A DNA stretch of 11,008 nucleotides from JAMXLL01 sp035279875 (GCA_035279875.1 DATEGX010000264.1:1-11008), one strand, 5' to 3'. Shown: positions 1 through 8,794, numbered from the stretch's first letter. Notes: a model not told the origin generated them from the letters alone. Numbers and translations: made by a program.

Positions 1-2681
1 ACTGTCGTCCTTTCTCCGGGAAGCAGCGAGAAATAATTGTCCGAGTGGAAAACCGGCTGCAGCAGCGAAGTTGATCCAAACGGATAGACGCGAATCCGAT
101 TGAAGAAAGCTAACGTCTTGCCTGGATTCCGAGCGGTCAGCGTAACCTTGGCGAAACCTGTCGAGTTGCTCCTGCCCTTGGCTCTGCTGATGAGCTTGAC
201 GGGTGGCAAGTTGCGAAGGGGAGCATAAGGCTCACCCGTCGTCGCATTGGATATCCAATCGAGGTTGTTCGCGAGCACCTTGCCTGAGGCGTCGCTCAAT
301 TTGGTCCGTACGATCAGCAGCGGAGTCTTGGCGAGCTCCGTCGCCAGCGGCAGCATTCCGACGTTCAGGATGCCCGCGGCGTCGACCGGCGACGAGGTCG
401 TGAAGCTCTTCGCAAGATCGGAGCGCGACTTGCCGGTCCCGTCACAGAATGTGACGTCGATCTGGAGACCCGCGGGTAACGATTCGGAAGTGTTGTTTAC
501 GACCACGACGTCATAGGTAAGGAGATTGATCTGCACGCTGATCGGCGCACACGAGATGCGCGCGCCGAAAAATCCGCCCGTCGCCTCGAGGTATGGATCA
601 AAAAGAAAGCCCCTCATCCCCGGCCATCCGCATTGCGACCGCCATAGATTGCCTCCGCTATAGGTCGTCCACATGAAGGCATTCAGCCCCGCAAACAGCG
701 CCTTATACTGCAGGTACTGCGCGGCCTGTGCCTGCTCGCAAAATGCCACGATGTCGGTTGGGCGACCGTAAAGCTGAAGCTGATCCGGAGTCGTATTCAC
801 ACCGCTGAAGAATGGCTGAAAGTGATGCTGGAACCAGGAGTCATACAGCTCGTTGAAGGTATTCTGCGTGACGAGAATTTTGTTGAGATCCGAGAGATCG
901 CTGTCGGGGATAAACCTGCGTAGTGATTCGATAACCGGGAATCCGACCGAACCGTACTCTGGATTGAAGGCGTTTGAATTTCCGTCGCTCGTATTAAAGA
1001 AGAGGCGAGGATCCTTGATATCGTACGGGCCGTCCGCCGGTCCGAATCCTGCCGAGAAATCCGTCGAATACGGCACGTAGTCGGTCTTCTTATCGTACTG
1101 GGCGATAAGTTTAATCAAGCCATTATTCAGAGAGCTGCGCGGCGGAGCCTCGTTGCCTCCCACCCACAAGGCGAGACTCGCGTGGTTGCGCAACATGATG
1201 ATCGAGTCCTGGGCGCAGGAGAGGAACGGTTCGTCTCCGTCTGGATTGTCGAAATTTTTACAATCGGCGGTAACGGGAAACTCCTGCCACACGAGCAGTC
1301 CATACTTGTCACATGCGTCGTAGAATTCGGGCCGCTCGATATTGCCGCCGCCCCAGATCCGGATCAGGTTAAGATTTGCGAGCTGATGTAGGTGAACCTG
1401 GTCATCGTAGTTCTGTGCCGAATGCCGCAGCATCGCATCAACGAAGCACCAGTTGCCGCCGCGAATAAAGACCTTGCGGCGGTTGATCGTGAAAAGGCGG
1501 CCGCCGGTCACGGAATCTACGTCGCTGCTGATCTCGCGCACGCCGATGTTGCACTGATAGCTGTCTGAAACTGCGCCGTTCACCATCAGAGTGACAACCG
1601 CGGGATACAATGTCTGCGTCCCCTGGCCATTCGGCCACCACAAATCGGGATTGGGCAACCTCACAGTGATGGGCAGGCTCAGCGTGCTATTCGGATCGAT
1701 CTGTGCCGTGACAGTTTTCGAAATGCCGGCGACGTCGAGCACGACCTGTACGCTGATGCCGGTCAATGAGGGATTGTTGATCTCAACATTGGCGCACACC
1801 TCGGCCGAGGCCGGCGGCTGGTCACCTGCGGCGGGCCAGGCGATCCTGGTTGTGATTTGCGGATCGGATGCGAACAAAACCGGGCCGGTGAACAGCAGCG
1901 CCACGTCATCCCAGATGCCGGCATTTCGGTCTCCGAGACTGAGCACGAAGTCCCATCCGCCGCTGAACTGCCCGGTAACGCTCTCACCCAGCATTTGATC
2001 GCCGCCCTGGCAGACAGAAGGCCAGCTTACAGCACCGGGGCCGTGGCCTGGGGGTGGATTCCCGGGATTGTTTGAGTCGGGGTTGCCAGCCGGCAGTGGC
2101 GGAGTAATCAGGACTGCGAGAACATTGGTCCCCTTCCGAACAAGGTCGGTGACATCGAAACTGAACCGCTGGAATTGACCGTCAACCATTGGCGCGACGA
2201 CGCTGCCGTTGAGGAAAAGGGAGGCCTGGTAGTTGATCCCGCGAAACAGCAGGAAAATATGACCGTTCGGAAGTAGAGGCTGCGCCAACCTGAATTTGCG
2301 GAAGAACCAGTAGGTGTAGACTGACTCGTTGTGGTCCTGGCCAAGATCCGGAACGCTCGTGCGGTTGCTGCCGAAGTAGGGATTGGGCTCGCTTCCGTTG
2401 GCAACCAGCGAGGTTAGTACTGTTCCTGGAACGATTGCGGGCTGCGTATCGGCTACGAAAATGCCCGGCGCACTAAGTTCCGTGCCGTTGTCGCCGGATT
2501 GAAACTTCCGCATCAACCATCCGCCGTTTAGCGACTGAAGGAGTGAAGGCGAGACGGCGGCAGCGCGCGGGACAAACGACGAAACCAGGCCCGGCACACT
2601 GATAGCCATCCCTGCCGCGGCGCCGAGCGCAAGGAATTCGCGGCGCGAAATTCCGGCAACCGACTGCAATCGCCGAGTCAT
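1..2681 (-). CDS. TAT-exported GH2 glycoside hydrolase, endo-beta-mannosidase / exo-beta-glucosaminidase type (3' end beyond window)
   Basis: An uninterrupted minus-strand frame runs from ATG at 2681 to the left edge, giving about 893 visible residues with no stop. The start is supported by GGAGG four bases upstream. Residues 12-17 read SRREFL, followed by a hydrophobic stretch and RAAA near 39-42, which is a twin-arginine export signal. Then come a GH2 sugar-binding beta-sandwich (about 50-250; RDRNxGIWD-like DRNAGIWDD), an Ig-like domain, and a TIM barrel from about 395 (RGGNWCFVDAML, LIRIWGGG). The likely acid/base is Glu511 in WVGGNEAPP and the likely nucleophile Glu575 in NPEYGSVGFP. A W-rich segment (MWTTYSGGNLW) and a C-terminal beta-rich region follow. 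These motifs match the plant-type mannosylglycoprotein endo-beta-mannosidase / exo-beta-D-glucosaminidase branch of GH2 rather than LacZ. The probable role is cleavage of mannosyl or glucosaminyl linkages in the periplasm or outside the cell; the exact substrate cannot be told from sequence. It is divergent from the pst operon and lies on the element side of a tRNA-Cys scar. Confidence 0.88.
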   Translation of the reverse strand, partial: MTRRLQSVAGISRREFLALGAAAGMAISVPGLVSSFVPRAAAVSPSLLQSLNGGWLMRKFQSGDNGTELSAPGIFVADTQPAIVPGTVLTSLVANGSEPNPYFGSNRTSVPDLGQDHNESVYTYWFFRKFRLAQPLLPNGHIFLLFRGINYQASLFLNGSVVAPMVDGQFQRFSFDVTDLVRKGTNVLAVLITPPLPAGNPDSNNPGNPPPGHGPGAVSWPSVCQGGDQMLGESVTGQFSGGWDFVLSLGDRNAGIWDDVALLFTGPVLFASDPQITTRIAWPAAGDQPPASAEVCANVEINNPSLTGISVQVVLDVAGISKTVTAQIDPNSTLSLPITVRLPNPDLWWPNGQGTQTLYPAVVTLMVNGAVSDSYQCNIGVREISSDVDSVTGGRLFTINRRKVFIRGGNWCFVDAMLRHSAQNYDDQVHLHQLANLNLIRIWGGGNIERPEFYDACDKYGLLVWQEFPVTADCKNFDNPDGDEPFLSCAQDSIIMLRNHASLALWVGGNEAPPRSSLNNGLIKLIAQYDKKTDYVPYSTDFSAGFGPADGPYDIKDPRLFFNTSDGNSNAFNPEYGSVGFPVIESLRRFIPDSDLSDLNKILVTQNTFNELYDSWFQHHFQPFFSGVNTTPDQLQLYGRPTDIVAFCEQAQAAQYLQYKALFAGLNAFMWTTYSGGNLWRSQCGWPGMRGFLFDPYLEATGGFFGARISCAPISVQINLLTYDVVVVNNTSESLPAGLQIDVTFCDGTGKSRSDLAKSFTTSSPVDAAGILNVGMLPLATELAKTPLLIVRTKLSDASGKVLANNLDWISNATTGEPYAPLRNLPPVKLISRAKGRSNSTGFAKVTLTARNPGKTLAFFNRIRVYPFGSTSLLQPVFHSDNYFSLLPGERTT

Positions 2682-2685
2682 CACA

Positions 2686-2690
2686 CCTCC
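2686..2690 (-). promoter_or_regulatory. Shine-Dalgarno site of the GH2 gene
   Basis: On the minus strand GGAGG lies four bases before the ATG at 2681. It fixes the start that includes the whole twin-arginine signal peptide. Confidence 0.6.
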
Positions 2691-2715
2691 GCCGTCAGTG
2701 AGGAACGGCTAAAGT

Positions 2716-2746
2716 AACCTGCGCATGCGCTCGTTTTCTACAGGTT
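2716..2746. repeat. Inverted repeat with central palindrome upstream of the GH2 gene
   Basis: AACCTG (2716-2721) and CAGGTT (2741-2746) form an inverted pair 19 bases apart. Overlapping the first arm is a perfect 10-bp palindrome, GCGCATGCGC, at 2721-2730. The element sits 35-65 bases upstream of the GH2 start, where an operator could lie. Both parts are visible; the regulatory role is only inferred and short GC palindromes are common in such DNA. Confidence 0.3.
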
Positions 2747-2816
2747 GCGCGCTGTGCTCGTCAATAACGCTCGATTGCCGGTCGAAGCGTTCTGAAACAT
2801 CGATTCGCTCACAAGA

Positions 2817-2862
2817 CTGCAAAAACCTCCATTCAGCGGTTCGAATCCGCTCGCCGCCTCCA
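2817..2862 (+). pseudogene. Truncated 3' half of tRNA-Cys(GCA), probable integration scar
   Basis: The segment reads as a tRNA from the anticodon loop to the 3' end. CTGCAAA at 2817-2823 carries anticodon GCA (2819-2821); then come the 3' side of the anticodon stem (ACCTC), a CATTC variable loop, a perfect T arm (AGCGG, TTCGAAT, CCGCT at 2835-2851), the acceptor strand CGCCGCC (2852-2858), discriminator T and encoded CCA (2860-2862). Anticodon GCA, T73 and the CGCCGCC strand are typical of bacterial tRNA-Cys. The 5' half is missing: no GGCGGCG acceptor strand, D arm or matching anticodon-stem strand precedes it, and the A run at 2821-2825 seems one base too long. Integrases that target tRNA genes leave such anticodon-loop-to-CCA halves at the distal end of the inserted element. 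Confidence 0.6.
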
Positions 2863-2925
2863 CTTCCACCAAAATCCGTACAAAATCTTACCGAAAGCCT
2901 CGCAATCCCGGAGTTTTCGACTCCG

Positions 2926-2961
2926 TTTCACCTTTCATTCGCCGCCATTTCACACTTTCGT
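2926..2961 (+). promoter_or_regulatory. TTTCAC/CTTTCRT direct repeats upstream of pstC, candidate PhoB-binding region
   Basis: Two similar units lie 22 bases apart, about two helical turns: TTTCACCTTTCAT from 2926 and TTTCACACTTTCGT from 2948. TTTCA resembles the TGTCA core of Pho-box half-sites, and the second unit ends about 13 bases before a -10-like hexamer, where an activator would overlap the -35 region. Half-site spacing is 7-8 bases within a unit and 15 between units, not the 11 of the E. coli Pho box, so the assignment is tentative. PhoB is encoded five genes downstream, so autoregulation would be expected. Confidence 0.35.
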
Positions 2962-2974
2962 AACAATTTGGCGC

Positions 2975-2980
2975 TATTAT
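2975..2980 (+). promoter_or_regulatory. Candidate -10 box of the pst operon promoter
   Basis: TATTAT matches the sigma-70 -10 consensus at five of six positions. No good -35 box lies 17 bases upstream; the TTTCAC repeats occupy that region, as in activator-dependent promoters. A start near 2987 would give a leader of roughly 45 bases before pstC. Confidence 0.35.
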
Positions 2981-3030
2981 CCGAGACGGTGAAGGATCAG
3001 ATTCGAGAGTCTGGTCGCTAGAAGCAGATT

Positions 3031-4026
3031 TTGGCTGATTCAGCGAATACGATCGGCGAGCGGATCGGGGTGGTGGGGCAGGCGGCGCGCCGGCGGGTCT
3101 TTCGTATCCGCGGGCTCGGCGACCCGATCTTCTTCACGTTTACAGCAGTTTTAGCGGTCTTAATCCTCGCTCTTTTGGCCGGGATTACGCTGGAGCTGAT
3201 CGCCAATTCGATGCCGTCAATTCGGCATTTTGGCCTCTCCTTCCTCGCCAGCAGCGACTGGGATCCAAGCAGCGACCAGTACGGCGCCTTGCCGTTCATT
3301 TATGGGACGATGGTTTCGTCAGGAATCGCGCTGATAATCGCGGTCCCTCTCAGCCTCGGCGTCGGATTGTGTCTGAGCGAAATGGCCCCAGTATGGCTTA
3401 GCCGGAAGCTCGGTTTTCTGGTCGAGCTTTTGGCCGCGATTCCGAGCGTAGTCTACGGTTTGTGGGCCATTTTCGTCCTCGGACCATGGCTGCGCGACTA
3501 CGTTGAGCCCGCACTTGGCAATTACCTCGGATTCATTCCGCTTTTCAGCGGCCCGCGGGTTTCTGTCGGGATGCTTACGGCGGGGGTCGTGCTGGCAATT
3601 ATGGTGCTCCCATATATCGCGTCGGTCTGCACCGATGTGTTCCGGGTTGTGCCACAAAGTCAGCGCGAGGCGGCCCTGGCCTTGGGTGCCACCAAGTGGG
3701 AGATGGTACGGATAGCGGTGCTGCCCTTCGGGACCTCGGGGATTATCGGCGCAATAATGCTCGGTCTGGGGCGCGCGCTCGGCGAGACGATCGCGGTCGC
3801 GATGGTTATCGGCAACCGTCCCGAAATCTCCGCTTCGCTCTTCGCGCCCTCGTCGACCCTCGCCAGCGTGATCGCTAACGAATTCGTCGAGGCGCTGACG
3901 GTACTCAACGTTTCGGCCTTGATGGAGCTCGGGCTGGTGCTGCTGGTGCTGGGTCTGGTGCTCAATGTTGTGGCGCGCGCGCTGGTGCTGGGCGCCGCCC
4001 AACGCCGCTTTCGCGGGGCCGTATGA
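3031..4026 (+). CDS. pstC: Phosphate ABC transporter permease PstC
   Basis: One of two inner-membrane permease subunits of the high-affinity PstSCAB phosphate importer. The 331-residue protein has a polar N-terminus, a first membrane helix at about 33-58, further hydrophobic segments near 89-115, 126-152, 178-200, 234-260 and 295-320, and the ABC permease EAA loop at about 212-232 (REAALALGATKWEMVRI) that docks onto PstB. GRALGETIAVAMVIGN at 247-262 is characteristic of PstC/PstA. The length is normal for the family. The chosen start is TTG at 3031 with a weak AGAAG upstream; a GTG at 3070 is an alternative that would remove 13 polar residues without touching the membrane core. The stop overlaps the start of pstA by four bases (ATGA), implying translational coupling. 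The pstS gene that normally precedes pstC is absent here. Confidence 0.95.
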   Translation: MADSANTIGERIGVVGQAARRRVFRIRGLGDPIFFTFTAVLAVLILALLAGITLELIANSMPSIRHFGLSFLASSDWDPSSDQYGALPFIYGTMVSSGIALIIAVPLSLGVGLCLSEMAPVWLSRKLGFLVELLAAIPSVVYGLWAIFVLGPWLRDYVEPALGNYLGFIPLFSGPRVSVGMLTAGVVLAIMVLPYIASVCTDVFRVVPQSQREAALALGATKWEMVRIAVLPFGTSGIIGAIMLGLGRALGETIAVAMVIGNRPEISASLFAPSSTLASVIANEFVEALTVLNVSALMELGLVLLVLGLVLNVVARALVLGAAQRRFRGAV

Positions 4027-4892
4027 CAGCGGTCGCAGCTTTGGCCTCACGCCGACATTTCCTGCGCAAATTAAAGAGCAATTGCATGGTCGGGCTGACG
4101 GTACTGGCGACCGTCGTGGCCCTGGTGCCGCTGTTTTTGGTGCTCGCCTACCTGCTCAGCAAGGGTGCGTCGAGCGTCAATTGGGACTTCTTCATCAAGA
4201 TGCCGGCGCCGGTCGGGCAGCCAGGCGGTGGTATGGCCAACGCCATTGCCGGGACCTTCGAATTGGTCGGCGTCGCGATACTGATGGGAGTGCCCACGGG
4301 TATCGGCGCCGGTATCTACCTGTCCGAAAACCCGGGCCGCAAGCTGGCGCAGGTCGTACGCTTCGCGGCCGACGTGATGATGGGAATCCCATCGATCGTA
4401 ATTGGCATTTTCGTCTACGCGCTGGTGGTCCGACCGAGCGGTTCGTTCTCCACCCTCGCCGGTGCTATCGCGCTCGCGATCATTATGATTCCCCTGGTTA
4501 CGCGCACTACCGAGGAGATGATCCTGCTCGTGCCGCACGAGTTGCGCGAAGCGGCACTGGCGCTGGGGGTCCCGCGCTGGCGAACCACCGTTTCGGTGGT
4601 GGCGCCGACGGCGGCCGGCGGAATTGCGACCGGGGTCATCCTGGCCATCGCCCGGGTGGCTGGGGAGACCGCGCCGCTGCTATTCACCGCTTTCGGCAAT
4701 CGCTTCTGGTCGACTTCCCTCACTCAGCCAATCGCGTCTTTGACCGTGCAGGTCTACACTTATGCCATATCGCCGTTCGCCGATTGGCAGCGGCAGGCCT
4801 GGGCGGGCGCGCTGGTGCTGACCACAATCGTTCTCGCACTCGAGTTGGGCGTACGATGGGTGACCAGGGGCGCCGCCAGGGTTGCGAGATAG
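4023..4892 (+). CDS. pstA: Phosphate ABC transporter permease PstA
   Basis: Second membrane subunit of the phosphate importer, pairing with PstC to form the translocation path. The 289 residues show a short basic N-terminus and a membrane helix at about 22-46. A PstA-type segment GGGMANAIAGTFELVGVA at 68-85 leads into the binding-protein-dependent permease domain, with the EAA loop at about 173-195 (HELREAALALGVPRWRTTV) and RVAGETAPLLFTAFGNRFW at 211-229, a PstA hallmark. The last helix is near 260-280. The length is typical. The ATG overlaps the pstC stop by four bases and pstB starts three bases after its stop, so the subunits are probably made in balanced amounts from one message. Confidence 0.95.
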   Translation: MTAVAALASRRHFLRKLKSNCMVGLTVLATVVALVPLFLVLAYLLSKGASSVNWDFFIKMPAPVGQPGGGMANAIAGTFELVGVAILMGVPTGIGAGIYLSENPGRKLAQVVRFAADVMMGIPSIVIGIFVYALVVRPSGSFSTLAGAIALAIIMIPLVTRTTEEMILLVPHELREAALALGVPRWRTTVSVVAPTAAGGIATGVILAIARVAGETAPLLFTAFGNRFWSTSLTQPIASLTVQVYTYAISPFADWQRQAWAGALVLTTIVLALELGVRWVTRGAARVAR

Positions 4893-4895
4893 TAC

Positions 4896-5657
4896 ATGCC
4901 CGACAAAATGGTTACGCGCCATTTGAACGCTTACTTCGGCTCCAACCATGCCCTCCACGAGATCAGCATGGCGGTCAGCGCGAACCGGGTCACCGCGATC
5001 ATCGGGCCTTCGGGATGCGGTAAATCGACGCTGGTGCGCTGCCTCAATCGGATGCATGAAGTTGTGCCCGGCGCCAGGGTTGCGGGCGAGGTGGCGCTTG
5101 ATGGCGAGGACATTTACGCGCCAGGGGTTGATCCGGTCGACGTGCGCCGCCGGATCGGGATGGTTTTTCAGAAGCCGACGCCGTTTCCGACCATGTCGGT
5201 GGCAGACAACGTCGCGGCCGGGCTGAAACTCAACGGCGTTGCGGTGTCGCGCGCCGAGCGGAACCGGGTCGTCGAGATGAGCCTGCGCCAGGCGGCCCTG
5301 TGGGACGAGGTCAAGGACCGGCTGAATCGTCCCGGCACCAGTCTTTCGGGCGGCCAGCAACAACGGTTGTGCGTGGCGCGCGCGCTGGCGGTCAAACCCG
5401 AAGTGCTGCTGATGGACGAGCCGTGCTCGGCTCTGGATCCGATTTCGACCGCGCGCATCGAGGAGTTACTACTCGAACTCAAGGAGAATTACACCATAGT
5501 TATCGTAACGCATAATATGCAGCAGGCCGCCCGCTGCTCCGACTATACGGCTTTTTTGTATACCGGCGATTTGATCGAGTTCGGCGAAACCAGGCAGATT
5601 TTTACCAATCCGTCCCGCCGCGAGACCGAGGATTATATCACTGGCCGCTTCGGCTAA
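4896..5657 (+). CDS. pstB: Phosphate ABC transporter ATP-binding protein PstB
   Basis: Cytoplasmic ATPase that powers phosphate import as a dimer under PstC/PstA (EC 7.3.2.1). All ABC motifs are intact in the 253 residues: Walker A GPSGCGKST at 37-45, Q-loop Gln92 in GMVFQKPTPFP, signature LSGGQQQR at 150-157, Walker B VLLMDEP at 170-176 with catalytic Glu175, and switch His206 in VTHNM. The KPTPFP stretch and the ending EDYITGRFG are typical of PstB rather than other importers. The family usually has about 250-270 residues. In the Pho system PstB and its permeases also carry the phosphate-sufficiency signal to PhoU and PhoR. Confidence 0.96.
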   Translation: MPDKMVTRHLNAYFGSNHALHEISMAVSANRVTAIIGPSGCGKSTLVRCLNRMHEVVPGARVAGEVALDGEDIYAPGVDPVDVRRRIGMVFQKPTPFPTMSVADNVAAGLKLNGVAVSRAERNRVVEMSLRQAALWDEVKDRLNRPGTSLSGGQQQRLCVARALAVKPEVLLMDEPCSALDPISTARIEELLLELKENYTIVIVTHNMQQAARCSDYTAFLYTGDLIEFGETRQIFTNPSRRETEDYITGRFG

Positions 5658-5676
5658 TGCCGGGGAGATAGCAACT

Positions 5677-6365
5677 ATGGATACTTCCCAGCCGCAACAT
5701 ACCAACCGTCAGTATGAGGAGGAATTGCGCGGCCTGCGAGCGGAGTTGCTCAAGATGGGTGGTTTGGTAGAGCGCCAGATTATCGACGCGGTCGAGTCGC
5801 TGGTCGAACGCGATACCCCCAAGGCCCGCCAGACGATCGCGCGCGACGCCGAAGTCAACCGCATGGATATCGAGAGCGACGAGCGTTCGATTCGGTTGCT
5901 GGCCCTTCACCAGCCCGCCGCCAGCGACCTGCGCTTCATCACCACCGGACTCAAGATCACCACCGACCTCGAACGGATCGGCGACAACGCGGTCAATATT
6001 TGCGAGCGGGTAATCGAACTGAACGAGCAGCCTCAAATAAAACCCTATATCGATATCCCCCGGATGGCGGCGATCGCCCAAACGATGGTCAAGGACAGCC
6101 TCGACGCCTTCGTGCGCGACGACACTGCGCTGGCCGAAGAAGTGATCGAACGCGACGATGAGGTCGACGCCCTCAACTACCAGATTTACCGGGAGCTGCT
6201 CAGCTATATGGCCGAGGATCCAGGCACGATTTCGCGCGCGACCCAGATACTGTTCGTCTCGAAATACCTCGAACGGATCGCCGACCATGCGACGAACATC
6301 GCGGAGATGGTGGTTTACATGGTGAAGGGAAGGACGATTCGCCACATGGACAAGAAGCAACGGCC

Positions 6366-6369
<4 letters not shown>
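5677..6369 (+). CDS. phoU: Phosphate signalling adaptor PhoU
   Basis: Cytoplasmic helical protein that links the Pst transporter to the PhoR kinase and keeps the Pho response off when phosphate is plentiful. The 230 residues form the expected tandem repeat of two three-helix bundles. Each carries the metal-cluster motif: ERIGDNAVNI at 99-108 and ERIADHATNI at 199-208, both of the E-x-x-x-D type that binds iron or other metals in known PhoU structures. The length is normal (about 215-240). The start follows a GGGGAGA ribosome-binding site, and the 19-base gap after pstB is the largest in the operon. The stop overlaps the phoB start by four bases. Confidence 0.95.
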
Positions 6370-7098
<729 letters not shown>

Positions 7099-7106
<8 letters not shown>

Positions 7107-8523
7107 GCCTTTCAGCCTCCGGCTCGCCCTGGCGATCTTTCTGAGCCTGCTGCCGGCGGCGATCGTCCTCATAGTCTTGGCCGCTGGCGGTACGCTCGCG
7201 GCTTTCTGGGTGGCCCTGGCGATAGCTGCCGGGCTGCTCCTGGGTGGACTGACCGCGGCCCGAGCCTCGCGCACCTGGCAGGAACATAGCGAGCGCCTGG
7301 GGGTCCTGATCGACGCGCTCGAGCGCCGCGAACCGCCCCCGCACGTCGCGGCCGACCAGCATGATTCGATGAGCCGGGCCGAGCGCCGCCTGCTCGAAGT
7401 AGCCGACCGGGTTGCGCTCGAGGTCGACTCGCTCGACGAGCAGCGCGGCGAATTCGACGCGATTCTGCGCAGCATGAGCGAGGCCGTGGTGGTTACCGGC
7501 GCGCACGGCCAGATCGTGCTGCTCAACGGTGCCGCCCGTCGGCTGTTCGCGCTGCAACCGGAGGCCGCGTACAACGGGCGCCATTTTATCGAGTTGTGCC
7601 GCGATCCGCGCCTGCAGGAGTTCATCGCGCGGGCGACCTCGCCCGATCCCAAGGAAGTAATCACCGCCGAGGTGCCGATACAGAATCCGGCCCCGCGCTA
7701 CCTCGAGGTCAGCGCCGCGCCGGTGCGTTTGGGCGGCGGTGCCGGGGCAGGACGGGTATTTGTCTTTCACGATATTACCCGGCTCAAGGCCTATGAAACG
7801 CTCCGTTCGGATTTCATCGCCAATCTGACCCACGAACTGCGCACGCCGCTGACCGCCCTCTGCGGTTATGCCGAAACACTGCGAAAGGGGGTCGACGACC
7901 CCGATACCCGCCAGCGCTTCCTCGGTATTATCGAACGTCAGTCGCGCAGGCTGGCGCGGCTGATCGACGATCTGATCTCACTTTCCGATCTTGAACGCGG
8001 ACTTACGCCGCTCAAGTTCGAGCCGCTCGCCCCGGTGCGAATCCTCGAAGAGGCGGCGGAACTGATGCGCGATCAGGCTGCGCGCGCCGGGATCGAGCTC
8101 AGCCTGAAGCCCTCGGCGGAATTGCCCGAGGTCGAGATCGATCGCGACCGCATCCACCAGGTTATGCTCAACCTGCTCGACAATTCGCTGAAATATACGC
8201 CGCGCGGCGGAGTCGTAACGCTCGCGGCCCGTCCGGGCGTGAACGGCGCCAACGGCAATGAACGGCCGGGGCCGGTGGGAGTCGAGTTCGTAGTGGCGGA
8301 TAGCGGCGAAGGAATCCCGGCGGCGGCGATATCGCGCCTGACCGAGCGATTTTATCGGGTCGATCGCGCGCGCTCTCGCGAGCTTGGCGGCACCGGCCTG
8401 GGGCTCGCGATAGTCAAGCATATCGTGCAGCTTCATCACGGTACGATGCGCATCGAGAGTCGCCTGCGCGAAGGCACTACGGTCACAGTATGGCTTCCTC
8501 TGGCTCAGCCCACCGCGTTGTAG
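7099..8523 (+). CDS. phoR: Phosphate regulon sensor histidine kinase PhoR
   Basis: Membrane histidine kinase/phosphatase that controls PhoB according to Pst activity. The 474 residues begin with two adjacent hydrophobic helices (about 8-30 and 33-54) and almost no periplasmic loop, as in PhoR proteins that sense through PstB/PhoU rather than an external ligand. A linker rich in Arg/Glu leads to a PAS domain (about 115-232), then the H-box FIANLTHELRTPLTAL with phospho-accepting His245, the N-box MLNLLDNSLKYTP (Asn358, Asn362), G1 DSGEGIP at 401-407, the F-box-like RFYRVDRARS, and G2 GTGLGLAIVKHI from 431. All catalytic boxes are intact. The start is TTG at 7099 inside the end of phoB; no in-frame ATG occurs until well past both membrane helices, so the TTG or a nearby rare codon must be used. 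Confidence 0.93.
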
Positions 8524-8532
8524 AGCGGCACC

Positions 8533-8547
8533 ATGGCCCGCGGCCAT
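8533..8547 (+). terminator. Weak stem-loop after phoR, possible operon end
   Basis: ATGGCC and GGCCAT form a perfect 6-bp stem around a 3-base loop ten bases after the phoR stop. Only CTT follows, not a T run, so this is a poor intrinsic terminator; read-through into the tRNA or Rho-dependent ending is equally possible. Confidence 0.25.
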
Positions 8548-8593
8548 CTTGCGGACAGCCGCGCGATATGGAAAATGGTCTGATCTCTGCCGC

Positions 8594-8670
8594 GCGCCCT
8601 TAGCTCAGCGGATTAGAGCATCTGACTACGGATCAGAGGGTCGGGGGTTCAAGTCCCTCAGGGCGCGCCA
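8594..8670 (+). tRNA. tRNA-Arg(ACG)
   Basis: A complete 77-base cloverleaf: acceptor GCGCCCT (8594-8600) pairs with AGGGCGC (8660-8666); D stem GCTC/GAGC; anticodon stem TCTGA (8621-8625)/TCAGA (8633-8637) with loop CTACGGA and anticodon ACG at 8628-8630; five-base variable loop; T arm GGGGG, TTCAAGT, CCCTC (one G-T pair); discriminator G and encoded CCA at 8668-8670. The wobble A is expected to be converted to inosine, reading CGU, CGC and CGA. It lies 70 bases after phoR, and gene density drops sharply beyond it. Confidence 0.97.
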
Positions 8671-8794
8671 AGAATCTCCTCAAAATCAATGGCTTACAAC
8701 CGACTTGAGGGCTTTTGGTCTCTATACTCGGTGCTTTTTGCTCTACCCAATGTTTATACGGCGCGATCTCACCGGAGTCAGCTTGTAGCGCGCT

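Noticed and set aside
247..1998. Several plus-strand frames in the left third
   Set aside because: All lie opposite the continuous minus-strand GH2 frame, which has catalytic motifs, a signal peptide and a ribosome-binding site.
3319..4050. 243-codon minus-strand frame under pstC
   Set aside because: Antisense shadow of pstC with His/Arg/Gln-rich composition and no recognisable fold.
3965..5023. 352-codon plus-strand frame overlapping pstA
   Set aside because: It is a +1 shadow of pstA with Arg/Gly-rich translation and no domain; pstA in the other frame has all permease motifs.
8549..8788. 79-codon frame across the tRNA-Arg gene
   Set aside because: Its middle is a literal translation of the tRNA (APLAQRIRASDYGSEG-type), a well-known false gene.
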